From positions 1 to 55,492 of the forward strand of contig NZ_MUJK01000020.1 in NCBI RefSeq assembly GCF_002906155.1: a stretch of DNA of 55,492 nucleotides. The letters run 5' to 3'. Shown here piece after piece: positions 43,501-55,323 of this stretch. The stretch is from Pseudomonas laurylsulfativorans (GTDB lineage Bacteria; Pseudomonadota; Gammaproteobacteria; Pseudomonadales; Pseudomonadaceae). A program made the translations under genes and the position numbers. Every line of letters begins with the position of its first letter. Position 1 is the first letter of the stretch. Under the pieces are notes generated by a model that was not told where the DNA came from, made no database searches, and worked only from the letters and a program-made list of their open reading frames with translations.

Positions 43501-44713
43501 GCTCGCGCTCGACCATCTTCTTGGCAGCTTTGATGGTGGTAGCGAGACCACGCATTTCCAGCTTGCCGAAAATGAACGGCTTGAACAGCTCGAGAGCCAT
43601 CTTCTTCGGCAGACCGCACTGGTGCAGACGCAGGGTCGGACCTACGGTAATTACCGAACGACCCGAGTAGTCAACACGCTTACCGAGCAAGTTCTGACGG
43701 AAACGACCCTGCTTACCCTTGATCATGTCAGCCAGGGATTTCAGAGGGCGCTTGTTCGAACCGGTGATAGCGCGGCCACGACGGCCGTTATCGAGCAGTG
43801 CGTCGACGGCTTCCTGCAACATACGTTTTTCGTTGCGCACGATGATGTCCGGAGCGGACAGATCCAGCAGGCGCTTCAAACGGTTGTTACGGTTGATCAC
43901 TCGACGATACAGATCGTTGAGGTCGGAAGTCGCGAAGCGACCGCCATCCAGCGGGACCAGTGGACGCAGATCTGGCGGCAGAACCGGCAGAACGGTCAGC
44001 ACCATCCACTCTGGCAGGTTGCCGGAACCCTGGAAGGCTTCCATCAACTTCAGACGCTTGGACAGCTTCTTGATTTTAGTTTCGGAGTTGGTTTGCGGAA
44101 TTTCTTCACGCAGACGGCCAATCTCGTGTTCCAGGTCGATAGCGTGCAGCAGTTCGCGGACAGCTTCGGCACCCATGCGGGCATCGAAATCGTCACCGAA
44201 TTCTTCCAGCGCTTCGAAGTACTGCTCGTCGTTCAGCAGCTGACCTTTTTCAAGGGTGGTCATGCCTGGATCGATAACGACGTAGCTCTCGAAGTAGAGA
44301 ACGCGCTCGATATCACGCAGGGTCATGTCCATCAGCAAGCCAATACGGGACGGCAGCGATTTCAGGAACCAGATGTGGGCAACAGGCGAGGCCAGCTCGA
44401 TGTGCGCCATGCGCTCACGACGAACTTTTGCCAGTGCAACTTCAACGCCGCACTTCTCGCAGATCACACCACGGTGCTTCAAGCGCTTGTACTTACCGCA
44501 CAGGCACTCGTAATCCTTTACCGGGCCAAAGATCTTGGCGCAGAACAGGCCGTCACGCTCAGGTTTGAACGTACGGTAGTTGATGGTTTCCGGCTTTTTA
44601 ACTTCACCGAACGACCACGAACGGATCATCTCAGGCGATGCCAGTCCGATACGGATGGCGTCGAACTCTTCGACTTGACCCTGGTTTTTCAGCAAATTCA
44701 GTAGGTCTTTCAA
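40514..44713 (-). CDS. rpoC: RNA polymerase beta-prime subunit
   Basis: A 1399-residue catalytic subunit. The N-terminal zinc-binding cluster is in CLCGKYKRLKHRGVICEKC near residues 70-88. The Mg-binding active-site motif NADFDGD is near residue 460, and the bridge helix/trigger loop region and second zinc site (CETRFGICAKCYGRDL) follow. The length is normal. It is 64 bp downstream of rpoB and cotranscribed with it. Because rpoB has a rifampicin-type substitution, rpoC is a likely place for compensatory changes, which only comparison with a close wild-type strain would show. Confidence 0.98.
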   Translation of the reverse strand: MKDLLNLLKNQGQVEEFDAIRIGLASPEMIRSWSFGEVKKPETINYRTFKPERDGLFCAKIFGPVKDYECLCGKYKRLKHRGVICEKCGVEVALAKVRRERMAHIELASPVAHIWFLKSLPSRIGLLMDMTLRDIERVLYFESYVVIDPGMTTLEKGQLLNDEQYFEALEEFGDDFDARMGAEAVRELLHAIDLEHEIGRLREEIPQTNSETKIKKLSKRLKLMEAFQGSGNLPEWMVLTVLPVLPPDLRPLVPLDGGRFATSDLNDLYRRVINRNNRLKRLLDLSAPDIIVRNEKRMLQEAVDALLDNGRRGRAITGSNKRPLKSLADMIKGKQGRFRQNLLGKRVDYSGRSVITVGPTLRLHQCGLPKKMALELFKPFIFGKLEMRGLATTIKAAKKMVERELPEVWDVLAEVIREHPVLLNRAPTLHRLGIQAFEPVLIEGKAIQLHPLVCAAYNADFDGDQMAVHVPLTLEAQLEARALMMSTNNILSPANGEPIIVPSQDVVLGLYYMTREAINAKGEGRVFADLQEVDRVFRAGEAALHAKVKVRINETVNDRDGGSVSGTRIVDTTVGRALLYQVVPKGLSYDVVNLPMKKKAISKLINQCYRVVGLKETVIFADQLMYTGFAYSTISGVSIGVNDFVIPDEKARIIGAATDEVKEIESQYASGLVTQGEKYNKVIDLWSKANDEVSKAMMANLSKEKVIDRHGVEVDQESFNSMYMMADSGARGSAAQIRQLAGMRGLMAKPDGSIIETPITANFREGLSVLQYFISTHGARKGLADTALKTANSGYLTRRLVDVAQDLVVTEIDCGTEHGLLMTPHIEGGDVVEPLGERVLGRVIARDVFKPGTEDVIVPAGTLVDEKWVEFIELNSIDEVIVRSPISCETRFGICAKCYGRDLARGHQVNIGEAVGVIAAQSIGEPGTQLTMRTFHIGGAASRTSAADSVQVKNGGTVRLHNLKHVERVDGHLVAVSRSGELAIADDFGRERERYKLPYGAVISVKEGDKVEAGAIVAKWDPHTHPIVTEMKGTVTYVGMEEGITIKRQTDELTGMTNIEVLDAKDRPAAGKDIRPAVKMVDDNGKDLLLPGTDVIAQYFLPANALVGVADGAKIAIGDVIARIPQETSKTRDITGGLPRVADLFEARRPKEASILAEVSGTIAFGKETKGKRRLVITPNDGTDPYEELIPKWRHLNVFEGEQVNRGEVISDGPSDPHDILRLLGVSALAKYIVNEIQDVYRLQGVKINDKHIETILRQMLRKVEIAESGDSSFIKGDQMELTHVLVENERLSGEDKFVSKFTRVLLGITKASLSTESFISAASFQETTRVLTEAAVTGKRDYLRGLKENVVVGRLIPAGTGLAYHSERKRRRDADKPLRVSASEVEAALTEALNSSGN

Positions 44714-44777
44714 GGCCTTTCCTCCTGGCGGAGCAGAGAGCGGGCAATCCTGCCCCGCTCTCGATTCGCGTCACGTG

Positions 44778-48851
<4,074 letters not shown>

Positions 48852-48996
48852 CAGCGTTCCCCAGCTTGGTCACCTGCTTGTTTGGCCCCTCCCGACGGGA
48901 GCAGCCAGAAAATCGTGCAAACCCCATGGTTTGCGCCACCGCATCGGGTGGTTACAGCACGTTATCGGCACCGACCCAGTCGGCTGCCAATAACGG

Positions 48997-49025
48997 AAAA
49001 AGGCCGGTGGCAAGAGCCACCAGCC
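48997..49025 (-). terminator. Attenuator between rplL and rpoB
   Basis: Minus-strand stem GGCTGGTGGC/GCCACCGGCC (10 bp with one G-U pair) around TCTT and followed by five T residues, in the 220-bp rplL-rpoB gap. By position it matches the E. coli partial terminator that lowers rpoBC relative to the ribosomal protein genes. Confidence 0.8.
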
Positions 49026-49071
49026 ATCAGCCTGTCGCTTAACGCTCGGGCTGGAGGAGCAAAGTCGATGC

Positions 49072-49437
49072 TTACTTCAGCTCGACTTTAGCGCCTGCTT
49101 CTTCCAGAGCTGCTTTGGCTTTGTCAGCTGCGTCTTTGGCAACAGCTTCCAGAACCATGGCAGGTGCGCCGTCAACTACAGCCTTGGCTTCTTTCAAGCC
49201 CAGACCGGTCAGTTCACGTACAGCCTTGATCACGTTAACTTTCTTCTCGCCAGCTTCGGTCAGCATGACGTTGAATTCGGTTTGCTCTTCAGCAACGGCA
49301 GCAGCAACAGCTGGACCAGCCGATGCAGCAGCAGCGGTAACGCCGAATTTTTCTTCGAAAGCTTTGATCAGCTCAACAACTTCCATTACGGACATGTTGC
49401 CAACTGCTTCAAGGATATCGTTCTGAGAGATAGACAT
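49072..49437 (-). CDS. rplL: 50S ribosomal protein L7/L12
   Basis: A 121-residue stalk protein present in several copies per ribosome. The N-terminal dimerisation helix pair (residues 1-35) is followed by an Ala-rich hinge (about 36-52) and a C-terminal factor-binding domain with AGEKKVNVIKAVRELTGLGL. It is 75 bp after rplJ and followed by an attenuator, which would favour its excess over rpoB. Confidence 0.98.
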   Translation of the reverse strand: MSISQNDILEAVGNMSVMEVVELIKAFEEKFGVTAAAASAGPAVAAAVAEEQTEFNVMLTEAGEKKVNVIKAVRELTGLGLKEAKAVVDGAPAMVLEAVAKDAADKAKAALEEAGAKVELK

Positions 49438-49512
49438 GAATCTAATTCCTGATATTGGGGACGGCCTACGCGACCATCGAAAAAAACAAAAAACGCGAGA
49501 AGTTGACGAGCC

Positions 49513-50013
49513 TTAGGCTGCAGCAGCTTCTTTCTGGTCGCGAATTGCCGCCAGAGTACGAGCCAATTTGCTGGTAGCGCCTTGAATCACGCTCATCAGC
49601 TGAGAAATTGCTTCGTCACGGGTCGGCAGAGTTGCCAGTACGTCGATTTGGTTAGCTGCGAGGAACTTGCCCTCGAACGCAGCTGCCTTGATCTCGAACT
49701 TGTCCTGACCCTTTGCGAATTCCTTGAAGATCCGGGCAGCAGCGCCTGGATGTTCTTTGGAGAACGCAATCAGGGTAGGGCCAGTGAACACGTCGTTGAG
49801 GACACTGAATTCAGTGTCAGCAACAGCGCGCTTGAGCAGAGTGTTACGTACAACACGTACGTAAACGCCAGCTTCACGAGCCTCTTTACGGAGTCCGGTC
49901 ATCGCGCCTACTGTTACGCCACGGGCATCAGCCACGACAGCGGACAGAGCGACTTTGGCAGCCTCGTTGACTTCAGCGACGATGGCCTTCTTGTCTTCGA
50001 GTTTAATTGCCAC
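49513..50013 (-). CDS. rplJ: 50S ribosomal protein L10
   Basis: A 166-residue stalk-base protein whose C-terminal helix binds L7/L12 dimers. It starts with GTG at 50013 (AIKLEDKKAIVAEVNEAA), preceded by GGAGTTAAACCC. In E. coli the L10-L12 complex represses translation by binding the leader. The 198-bp leader here contains hairpins that could serve this. Confidence 0.97.
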   Translation of the reverse strand: MAIKLEDKKAIVAEVNEAAKVALSAVVADARGVTVGAMTGLRKEAREAGVYVRVVRNTLLKRAVADTEFSVLNDVFTGPTLIAFSKEHPGAAARIFKEFAKGQDKFEIKAAAFEGKFLAANQIDVLATLPTRDEAISQLMSVIQGATSKLARTLAAIRDQKEAAAA

Positions 50014-50104
50014 GGGTTTAACTCCTGCTTGTTACCGTTTCATCTGGTCGAAACCGGATGTCGTTTTGGTGTCTGATTCGGTAAGGAACCGGGAGCACCA
50101 TCTG

Positions 50105-50139
50105 CGTAGGCTTGAGGTTTAAGACTTGCGTCGCCTACG
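50105..50139 (-). promoter_or_regulatory. Candidate L10 leader hairpin
   Basis: Stem CGTAGGC/GCCTACG enclosing a 21-nt loop, about 90 nt before the rplJ start. Its position fits the autogenous L10 leader known from other bacteria; the kink-turn itself was not verified. Confidence 0.35.
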
Positions 50140-50179
50140 GTCTTGGATAGCCCCCGCCAGGCAGGGACCCCAATTTTTC

Positions 50180-50203
50180 AATTGGCGCAATCGCTTGCGC
50201 CAA
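50180..50203 (-). terminator. Hairpin after rplA
   Basis: A perfect 10-bp stem ATTGGCGCAA/TTGCGCCAAT with a 4-nt loop, eight bases past the rplA stop. No T-run follows directly, so it may be an mRNA-processing or partial termination site. Confidence 0.45.
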
Positions 50204-50211
50204 TCTTTGTC

Positions 50212-50907
50212 TTACGCGTCGAGCGAGCTTTGGTCGATGACCAGACCTGGGCCCATAGTGGTGCTCAGGGTAACGCGCTTGACGTAAATGCCTTTCGAGG
50301 AAGCTGGCTTGATACGCTTCAGATCAGCGATCAGGGCTTCAACGTTTTCCTTCAGCTTGACGGCGTCGAAGCCGATCTTGCCAACGGAAGTGTGAATGAT
50401 GCCGTTTTTGTCGGTGCGATAACGAACCTGACCAGCCTTGGCGTTTTTAACCGCGGTAGCTACGTCTGGAGTTACGGTGCCGACTTTAGGGTTAGGCATC
50501 AGGCCACGTGGACCGAGGATCTGACCCAACTGACCTACAACACGCATGGCATCCGGGGATGCGATCACTACGTCATAGTTCAAGTCGCCGCCTTTCATTT
50601 CGGCAGCCAGGTCGTCCATGCCTACGCGGTCAGCGCCGGCAGCCAGAGCGGCTTCAGCAGCTGGACCCTGGGTGAACACAGCAACGCGAACGGTCTTGCC
50701 AGTGCCGTGTGGCAGCACGGTAGCGCTACGAACGACCTGGTCGGATTTACGCGGGTCAACACCCAGGTTAACAGCTACGTCGAACGACTCGCTGAACTTG
50801 ACAGTCGACAGCTCAGCCAGCAGGGCAGCGGCGTCTACAAAGTTGTAGGCCTTGCCTGCTTCGATTTTGCCGGCGATAGCCTTTTGACGCTTGGTCAGCT
50901 TAGCCAT
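50212..50907 (-). CDS. rplA: 50S ribosomal protein L1
   Basis: A 231-residue mobile-stalk protein that helps eject E-site tRNA, and the autogenous repressor of the L11 operon in E. coli. Two-domain fold with the conserved ILGPRGLMPNPKVGTV. Its ATG overlaps the rplK stop by one base (TAATG), so L11 and L1 are coupled. Confidence 0.98.
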   Translation of the reverse strand: MAKLTKRQKAIAGKIEAGKAYNFVDAAALLAELSTVKFSESFDVAVNLGVDPRKSDQVVRSATVLPHGTGKTVRVAVFTQGPAAEAALAAGADRVGMDDLAAEMKGGDLNYDVVIASPDAMRVVGQLGQILGPRGLMPNPKVGTVTPDVATAVKNAKAGQVRYRTDKNGIIHTSVGKIGFDAVKLKENVEALIADLKRIKPASSKGIYVKRVTLSTTMGPGLVIDQSSLDA

Positions 50908-51338
50908 TACACACCCTCCACGTTAAGGCCCATGCTACGAGCAGAACCGGCGATAGTACGCACGGCTGCTTCCATATCAGCTGCAGTCAGATCCGCGTTT
51001 TTGGTTTTCGCGATTTCTTCCAGCTGAGCACGAGTCACAGTGCCAACCTTAACGGTGTTCGGACGAGCGGAACCGCTGGTCAGACCGGCCGCCTTCTTCA
51101 GCAGAACCGAAGCAGGGGTGGATTTGGTTTCGAAAGTGAAGCTACGGTCGCTGTAGACAGTGATGATCACTGGAGTCGGCAGACCTGGCTCAAGACCCTG
51201 AGTACGGGCGTTGAAAGCCTTGCAGAATTCCATGATGTTCACGCCGTGCTGACCCAGAGCAGGACCAACAGGTGGGCTTGGGTTAGCCTGAGCGGCCTTC
51301 ACTTGCAGCTTGATGTAAGCGGTAATCTTCTTGGCCAT
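50907..51338 (-). CDS. rplK: 50S ribosomal protein L11
   Basis: A 143-residue GTPase-associated-centre protein. The N-terminal domain contains the thiostrepton-contact Pro-rich stretch NPSPPVGPALGQHGVNIMEF and lysines methylated by PrmA; the C-terminal domain binds 23S rRNA. I use the ATG at 51338 (MAKKITAYIKLQ), preceded by TGGAGTGCCTC, rather than one four codons upstream. It begins the rplKAJL-rpoBC unit after a hairpin that separates it from nusG. Confidence 0.97.
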   Translation of the reverse strand: MAKKITAYIKLQVKAAQANPSPPVGPALGQHGVNIMEFCKAFNARTQGLEPGLPTPVIITVYSDRSFTFETKSTPASVLLKKAAGLTSGSARPNTVKVGTVTRAQLEEIAKTKNADLTAADMEAAVRTIAGSARSMGLNVEGV

Positions 51339-51411
51339 GAGGCACTCCAATTACGGGTTCGAACGCCTCGAGAGGCTCCCCGGTTACTTGCGCGTTTATC
51401 CCAGTGACGAC

Positions 51412-51440
51412 AAAACCCCACAGCCTACGGCTGCGGGGTT
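51412..51440 (-). terminator. Hairpin between nusG and rplK
   Basis: An 11-bp stem AACCCCGCAGC/GCTGTGGGGTT (one G-U pair), with a short TTTTG tail on the minus strand, 15 bp past the nusG stop. Probably a partial terminator of the secE-nusG unit. Confidence 0.7.
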
Positions 51441-51455
51441 GGGATTTTTGTTCAA

Positions 51456-51989
51456 CTAGACCTTTTCGACCTGGCTGAACTCGAGCTCCACCGGAGTAGA
51501 GCGACCGAAAATGAGCACTGCGACCTGAATCCGGCTCTTTTCGTAGTTAACTTCTTCAACAACACCGGTAAAGTCCGCAAACGGACCGTCATTGACACGC
51601 ACCGACTCACCCGGCTCGAACAACGTCTTCGGCTTCGGCTTGTCGCTACCATCAGCAACGCGGCGCAGAATCGCTTCTGCTTCTTTATCAGTGATTGGCG
51701 CAGGCTTATCGGCAGTACCGCCAATGAAACCCATCACCCGAGGAGTGTCCTTGACCAAGTGCCAAGTACCCTCATTCATATCCATCTGCACCAGCACATA
51801 GCCAGGGAAGAATTTACGCTCACTTTTGCGCTTCTGGCCATTGCGCATCTCAACCACTTCTTCAGTGGGAACCAGAATTTCGCCGAAGCCATCTTCCATA
51901 CCAGCCAGCTTCACGCGCTCGACCAGCGAGCGCATTACATGCTTCTCGTAACCGGAGTAAGCATGCACAACATACCAACGCTTAGCCAC
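51456..51989 (-). CDS. nusG: Transcription termination/antitermination factor NusG
   Basis: A 177-residue universal elongation factor. The NGN domain (about 1-115) binds the polymerase clamp and begins MAKRWYVVHAYSGYEKHVM. The KOW domain (about 125-177; GESVRVNDGPFADFTGVV) contacts Rho or S10. It is 9 bp downstream of secE. In a strain with an altered rifampicin pocket, NusG also contacts the mutated polymerase's clamp-proximal surface. Confidence 0.98.
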   Translation of the reverse strand: MAKRWYVVHAYSGYEKHVMRSLVERVKLAGMEDGFGEILVPTEEVVEMRNGQKRKSERKFFPGYVLVQMDMNEGTWHLVKDTPRVMGFIGGTADKPAPITDKEAEAILRRVADGSDKPKPKTLFEPGESVRVNDGPFADFTGVVEEVNYEKSRIQVAVLIFGRSTPVELEFSQVEKV

Positions 51990-51998
51990 GGGACACCC

Positions 51999-52367
51999 TT
52001 AGCCGACAATCAAGGAAACAAGCCAGCCGAGCAGGGAATCAAGCCCCCACAACAGCAACGCCATAACCAGAACAACAGCCACCACAATCAGGGTGGTCTG
52101 CGTGGTTTCTTGGCGAGTTGGCCAAACGACTTTACGAATTTCGGTGCGCGCTTCCTTAACCAGTACAAAGAAAGACTTGCCCTTGACTGTCTGCAGGCCT
52201 ACAAAGGCAGCTACAGCAGCAATGGCGAGCAATGCGAGTACGCGGTACAGGATCGGCGAAGCAGAGAAGTACTGATTGCCAACAACGCCAACAACCACCA
52301 GAGCGACTACTACAAGCCACTTGAGGAGATCGAAACGAGAGCCTTGAGCTTCAGCTTTAGGAGTCAT
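51999..52367 (-). CDS. secE: Protein translocase subunit SecE
   Basis: A 122-residue inner-membrane protein, the clamp around SecY. It is the long gammaproteobacterial type with three hydrophobic segments: about residues 17-33, 38-57 and 95-120. The essential cytoplasmic motif EARTEIRKVVWPTRQETTQT precedes the last helix. It lies 45 bp downstream of tRNA-Trp and is likely processed from a common transcript with it. Confidence 0.96.
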   Translation of the reverse strand: MTPKAEAQGSRFDLLKWLVVVALVVVGVVGNQYFSASPILYRVLALLAIAAVAAFVGLQTVKGKSFFVLVKEARTEIRKVVWPTRQETTQTTLIVVAVVLVMALLLWGLDSLLGWLVSLIVG

Positions 52368-52412
52368 CTATGAAGATCCTGTGAAAAGAAAGCCAGACAC
52401 ACCAGGTGAATC

Positions 52413-52488
52413 TGGCAGGTCAGGAGGGAATCGAACCCCCAACCTACGGTTTTGGAGACCGTCGCTCTGCCAATTGAGCTACTGACCT
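52413..52488 (-). tRNA. tRNA-Trp (CCA)
   Basis: A 76-nt cloverleaf with acceptor AGGTCAG / CTGACCT, encoded CCA end, GTTCGATTC T-loop and anticodon CCA in CTCCAAA. It is directly upstream of secE-nusG. Confidence 0.97.
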
Positions 52489-52508
52489 AAAACAAAATCA
52501 GGCCGACC

Positions 52509-52537
52509 ATTATGCCGACCCGAAAAAGACTTTACAA
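52509..52537 (-). promoter_or_regulatory. Promoter of tRNA-Trp - secE - nusG
   Basis: TTGTAA (52532-52537), 17-bp spacer, CATAAT (52509-52514), about 20 bp upstream of the tRNA-Trp 5' end. It shows the unit is transcribed independently of the tRNA-Tyr-Gly-Thr cluster. Confidence 0.75.
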
Positions 52538-52623
52538 CCACTACCAGGCAACTCCAGCTGCAATACCAGCACCTCAGCACCGGAAAACCTCAATAACACA
52601 ATGAGGCGCAACCACAACCACCT

Positions 52624-52655
52624 AAAACAAAGGCAGATATTTTCATATCTGCCTT
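52624..52655 (-). terminator. Terminator after tRNA-Thr
   Basis: A perfect 11-bp stem AAGGCAGATAT/ATATCTGCCTT with a 4-nt loop and TTTGTTTTA tail on the minus strand, just past the tRNA-Thr 3' end. It closes the tRNA cluster where other pseudomonads continue into a tuf gene. Confidence 0.88.
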
Positions 52656-52661
52656 GTTATA

Positions 52662-52737
52662 TGGAGCTCTTGAGCGGATTTGAACCGCTGACCTCACCCT
52701 TACCAAGGGTGTGCTCTACCAACTGAGCTACAAGAGC
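52662..52737 (-). tRNA. tRNA-Thr (GGT)
   Basis: A 76-nt cloverleaf, acceptor GCTCTTG / CAAGAGC, anticodon loop TTGGTAA, encoded CCA. Third gene of the Tyr-Gly-Thr cluster. Confidence 0.97.
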
Positions 52738-52763
52738 GTAACACTGTGCAAAACCTGTAAACT

Positions 52764-52837
<74 letters not shown>

Positions 52838-52861
52838 GAGGCTTACAGCTCTCGCTAAAAA

Positions 52862-52946
<85 letters not shown>

Positions 52947-52959
52947 TAAGCGAGCCGGC

Positions 52960-52987
52960 ATTCTACATCATGCCAGCCTTCTGTCAA
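52960..52987 (-). promoter_or_regulatory. tRNA-Tyr-Gly-Thr promoter
   Basis: TTGACA (52982-52987), 16-bp spacer, TAGAAT (52960-52965), then a GC-rich discriminator (GCCGGC) typical of stable-RNA promoters. The 5' end of tRNA-Tyr is 14 bp past the -10. Confidence 0.9.
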
Positions 52988-53088
52988 GCATTTTCTCAAT
53001 TAAATCTTGAGGTTAGCTGCGTTGACCTCGCCTCACATCGCTAACCGTTTCCGGTGTTCGCTGTGGAGCGGGCGCCATTCTATGCAAA

Positions 53089-53529
53089 CTATTCAGTGGG
53101 CGCAACCCCCTCGCACGGCATTATTTTATGTTTTAACTCATTGAATTCTTTAGAAAGGTTTTGCAGCTGCAGATCGTCCAGCCAACGCCGGCTTTCCGGT
53201 GCGATACGCACCCAATACCCTGCACCTTCAGCCGCAGCTTTCGGCATGGGTTGATACTTGACCTCCATCCCGATCAAGCGTCGCTCAACCGCCTGCGCGG
53301 CCTCCTGGCGCGCATAGCCGCCCAGATAAAGGCAGCCATTATCTGTCGAGACAGCTTTACCCTTGTCTTTCGATACGTCACTCGCTTCACTCAACAAGCG
53401 GATATCTTGCTGAGACCCGCGATACAGACTCAAAGGCGTGACATCCTTTGCACGCAGAGGAGCCTCTTGTTGATGCCAGATGTAATAGAACCCATTGAGG
53501 ACAAGCAGCAGCAGAAACAACCAACGCAT
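53089..53529 (-). CDS. SPOR-domain protein with single N-terminal membrane anchor
   Basis: A 146-residue protein. Residues 1-17 (MRWLFLLLLVLNGFYYI) are a membrane anchor, followed by a linker and a SPOR-like peptidoglycan-binding fold at about 60-120 (CLYLGGYARQEAAQAVERRL, then YWVRIAP). SPOR domains bind denuded glycan strands at division sites; no specific role is known for this protein. The ATG at 53529 is 7 bp past the coaX stop, so it is the third gene of birA-coaX-spor. The frame is open upstream within coaX but without a start signal. Confidence 0.8.
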   Translation of the reverse strand: MRWLFLLLLVLNGFYYIWHQQEAPLRAKDVTPLSLYRGSQQDIRLLSEASDVSKDKGKAVSTDNGCLYLGGYARQEAAQAVERRLIGMEVKYQPMPKAAAEGAGYWVRIAPESRRWLDDLQLQNLSKEFNELKHKIMPCEGVAPTE

Positions 53530-53536
53530 AAAAACC

Positions 53537-54286
53537 TCAGGACAAGGGACAGGCCATGGCCAATCCGACAAACACCAAGTCCGGAACCACCCTGGCCTGA
53601 GGCACAACCTCAGAAACCAGGCTTGCATCCCCCCCGGTCAGGAATACAACAAAATCCTCACCCCAGTAGCTGCGCGCCAACTCAAGCTGAGTCAGAACGA
53701 AGCCGCGCAACATCAACAAACAACCACGCTCTACAGCCTCAACAGTCGCGCGACCCGGAACAAGACTTTCCAGTGCCTGCTCAGCCGCCAGATCCCCATA
53801 ACGAATTTTTCGAGTGTGGGTACGCAACTGGTTACGCATCAACGGCATCCCCGGACAGATAAACCCCCCTAGGTGCTCTCCATCCGCATCGATAAAATCA
53901 GCAGTCACGGCCGTTCCGAAGTCGAGCACCAGGCATGCCCCCGAAGCCAGATGAAAGCCCCCAAGCATTGCAAGCCACCGATCCAAGCCCAGCCGCTCAA
54001 ACTCCTCATACCCGTTGCGCACACCTGACATTTCGCGCGCAGGCGCCGCACAAACTACCGACACATCAAAGGCATCCTTCAGCAAAGACGTCAGGGCACC
54101 GGTCTCCTCTGCAGTCCTGACACTCACCAGCCGGCAAAACGTGAGGGCAAGCCCTTTGAGCGCCTCCAACCCCTCAAGCAATGCGAGATTGGAATCGACG
54201 ACCCCCTCACCAAGCACCTGCGCGGCATTAACGGCAAGCACGCGCCATTTGATGAAACTGTTCCCACAATCGAGCTCAAGAATCAT
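53537..54286 (-). CDS. coaX: Type III pantothenate kinase
   Basis: A 249-residue ASKHA-fold kinase catalysing the first step of coenzyme A synthesis. Phosphate-1 motif ELDCGNSFIKW has Asp6; the phosphate-2 region LDFGTAVTADFID has Asp122, and NGYEEFERLGLDRW (91-104) is the pantothenate-side motif. Type III enzymes are not feedback inhibited by CoA and are the form used by Pseudomonas. The ATG lies 11 bp inside birA, so the two are coupled. A GTG one codon upstream is an alternative start. Confidence 0.93.
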   Translation of the reverse strand: MILELDCGNSFIKWRVLAVNAAQVLGEGVVDSNLALLEGLEALKGLALTFCRLVSVRTAEETGALTSLLKDAFDVSVVCAAPAREMSGVRNGYEEFERLGLDRWLAMLGGFHLASGACLVLDFGTAVTADFIDADGEHLGGFICPGMPLMRNQLRTHTRKIRYGDLAAEQALESLVPGRATVEAVERGCLLMLRGFVLTQLELARSYWGEDFVVFLTGGDASLVSEVVPQARVVPDLVFVGLAMACPLS

Positions 54287-55235
54287 CACGCAACCTCAGG
54301 CTCAACTCACCACCACTGAAGACTTTCTCCACACCATCCACCTTCAGGCGCAAGGCACCCTGGCCATCGATGCCAAGCACCTCACCATCAATTTGATTGA
54401 CACCGGCAATCAACGACACGCTTCGCCCCTGCCACAGGTGATTTTGTTCCCACTCTGACTGGATGGCCAAAAAACCACCCGCCTGGTGACGAGCCAGGTA
54501 TCGCTGCAGCATCTCACCCAACAGAGCGACCAATTGGTTGCGATCAAACATTTTGCCTGACTCGAGCCGCATGGATGTCCATTGCTGCTCTACCTCATCA
54601 GCAGATTGCATGTTCACATTGATTCCCACCCCGAGAACCACATGACACACGTCCGCCGGGTCGCCCACCAATTCGAGCAATATTCCCGCAATCTTTTTCT
54701 GCCCCACAAGAACATCGTTAGGCCACTTCAATCCAGCAGCTGCTATACCGAGCTCACGTAACGTCTGTAAAACAGCGAGCCCAACGACGAGACTCAAGCC
54801 CTCCAACTGGCGCATCCCACCATCAATACGCAGTACCAGGCTGTAATAGACGTTTTCTGCAAATGGACTGACCCACTTGCGACCACGACGCCCACGCCCG
54901 GCCGTCTGCCGCTCAGAAAGCACGACAAATGGTGCCGCCTGCCCACGTTCTACAGCCCGCAGCGCCTCGGCATTCGTGGAGTCGATTGAGTCGTAGACCT
55001 GGGCGGGCCAGTCGTAAGAAACAGCTTTTGCGCTTATCTCGGACGAATCGAGTAGCGCCAATGGCGCGGACAATTGATAGCCACGCCCACGAACCTTATG
55101 AATAGACAAACCTAGCTCAGCCTCTAAATGCTGAAGCTGCTTCCACACGGCACTACGACTGACGCCCAGGGCAGCACCCAACGCCTGACCCGAATGGAAT
55201 CGGCCATCTTTAAGAAGCTTTAACAACGTCAGCAT
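54276..55235 (-). CDS. birA: Bifunctional biotin-protein ligase / biotin operon repressor BirA
   Basis: A 319-residue protein. A winged helix (about residues 1-60; LGVSRSAVWKQLQHLE is the recognition helix region) precedes the ligase domain with the biotinyl-adenylate loop GRGRRGRKW (113-121), KWPNDV (170-175) with catalytic Lys181, and a small C-terminal SH3-like domain. It biotinylates AccB and may repress biotin genes. It is the first gene of birA-coaX-spor, about 140 bp past the 5S rRNA. Confidence 0.95.
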   Translation of the reverse strand: MLTLLKLLKDGRFHSGQALGAALGVSRSAVWKQLQHLEAELGLSIHKVRGRGYQLSAPLALLDSSEISAKAVSYDWPAQVYDSIDSTNAEALRAVERGQAAPFVVLSERQTAGRGRRGRKWVSPFAENVYYSLVLRIDGGMRQLEGLSLVVGLAVLQTLRELGIAAAGLKWPNDVLVGQKKIAGILLELVGDPADVCHVVLGVGINVNMQSADEVEQQWTSMRLESGKMFDRNQLVALLGEMLQRYLARHQAGGFLAIQSEWEQNHLWQGRSVSLIAGVNQIDGEVLGIDGQGALRLKVDGVEKVFSGGELSLRLRDDS

Positions 55236-55323
55236 GCAGGTCTCGCCTCACAATGAGGCCCGCATGATAGCCACGCGCCGAGCGATTGCATAGAAATCCA
55301 GTAGCCGTGGCTTTCCTGCGGCC

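Noticed and set aside
40616..44704. A 1362-codon open frame on the plus strand opposite rpoC
   Set aside because: It mirrors rpoC codon by codon, has low-complexity His/Gln/Val-rich translation and no domains. It results from biased codon use in rpoC (almost no TTA, CTA or TCA in the matching phase).
52538..52623. Idea that the AC-rich stretch between tRNA-Thr and tRNA-Trp is a tuf remnant
   Set aside because: No segment resembles EF-Tu coding sequence in any frame; the loss, if real, was clean.
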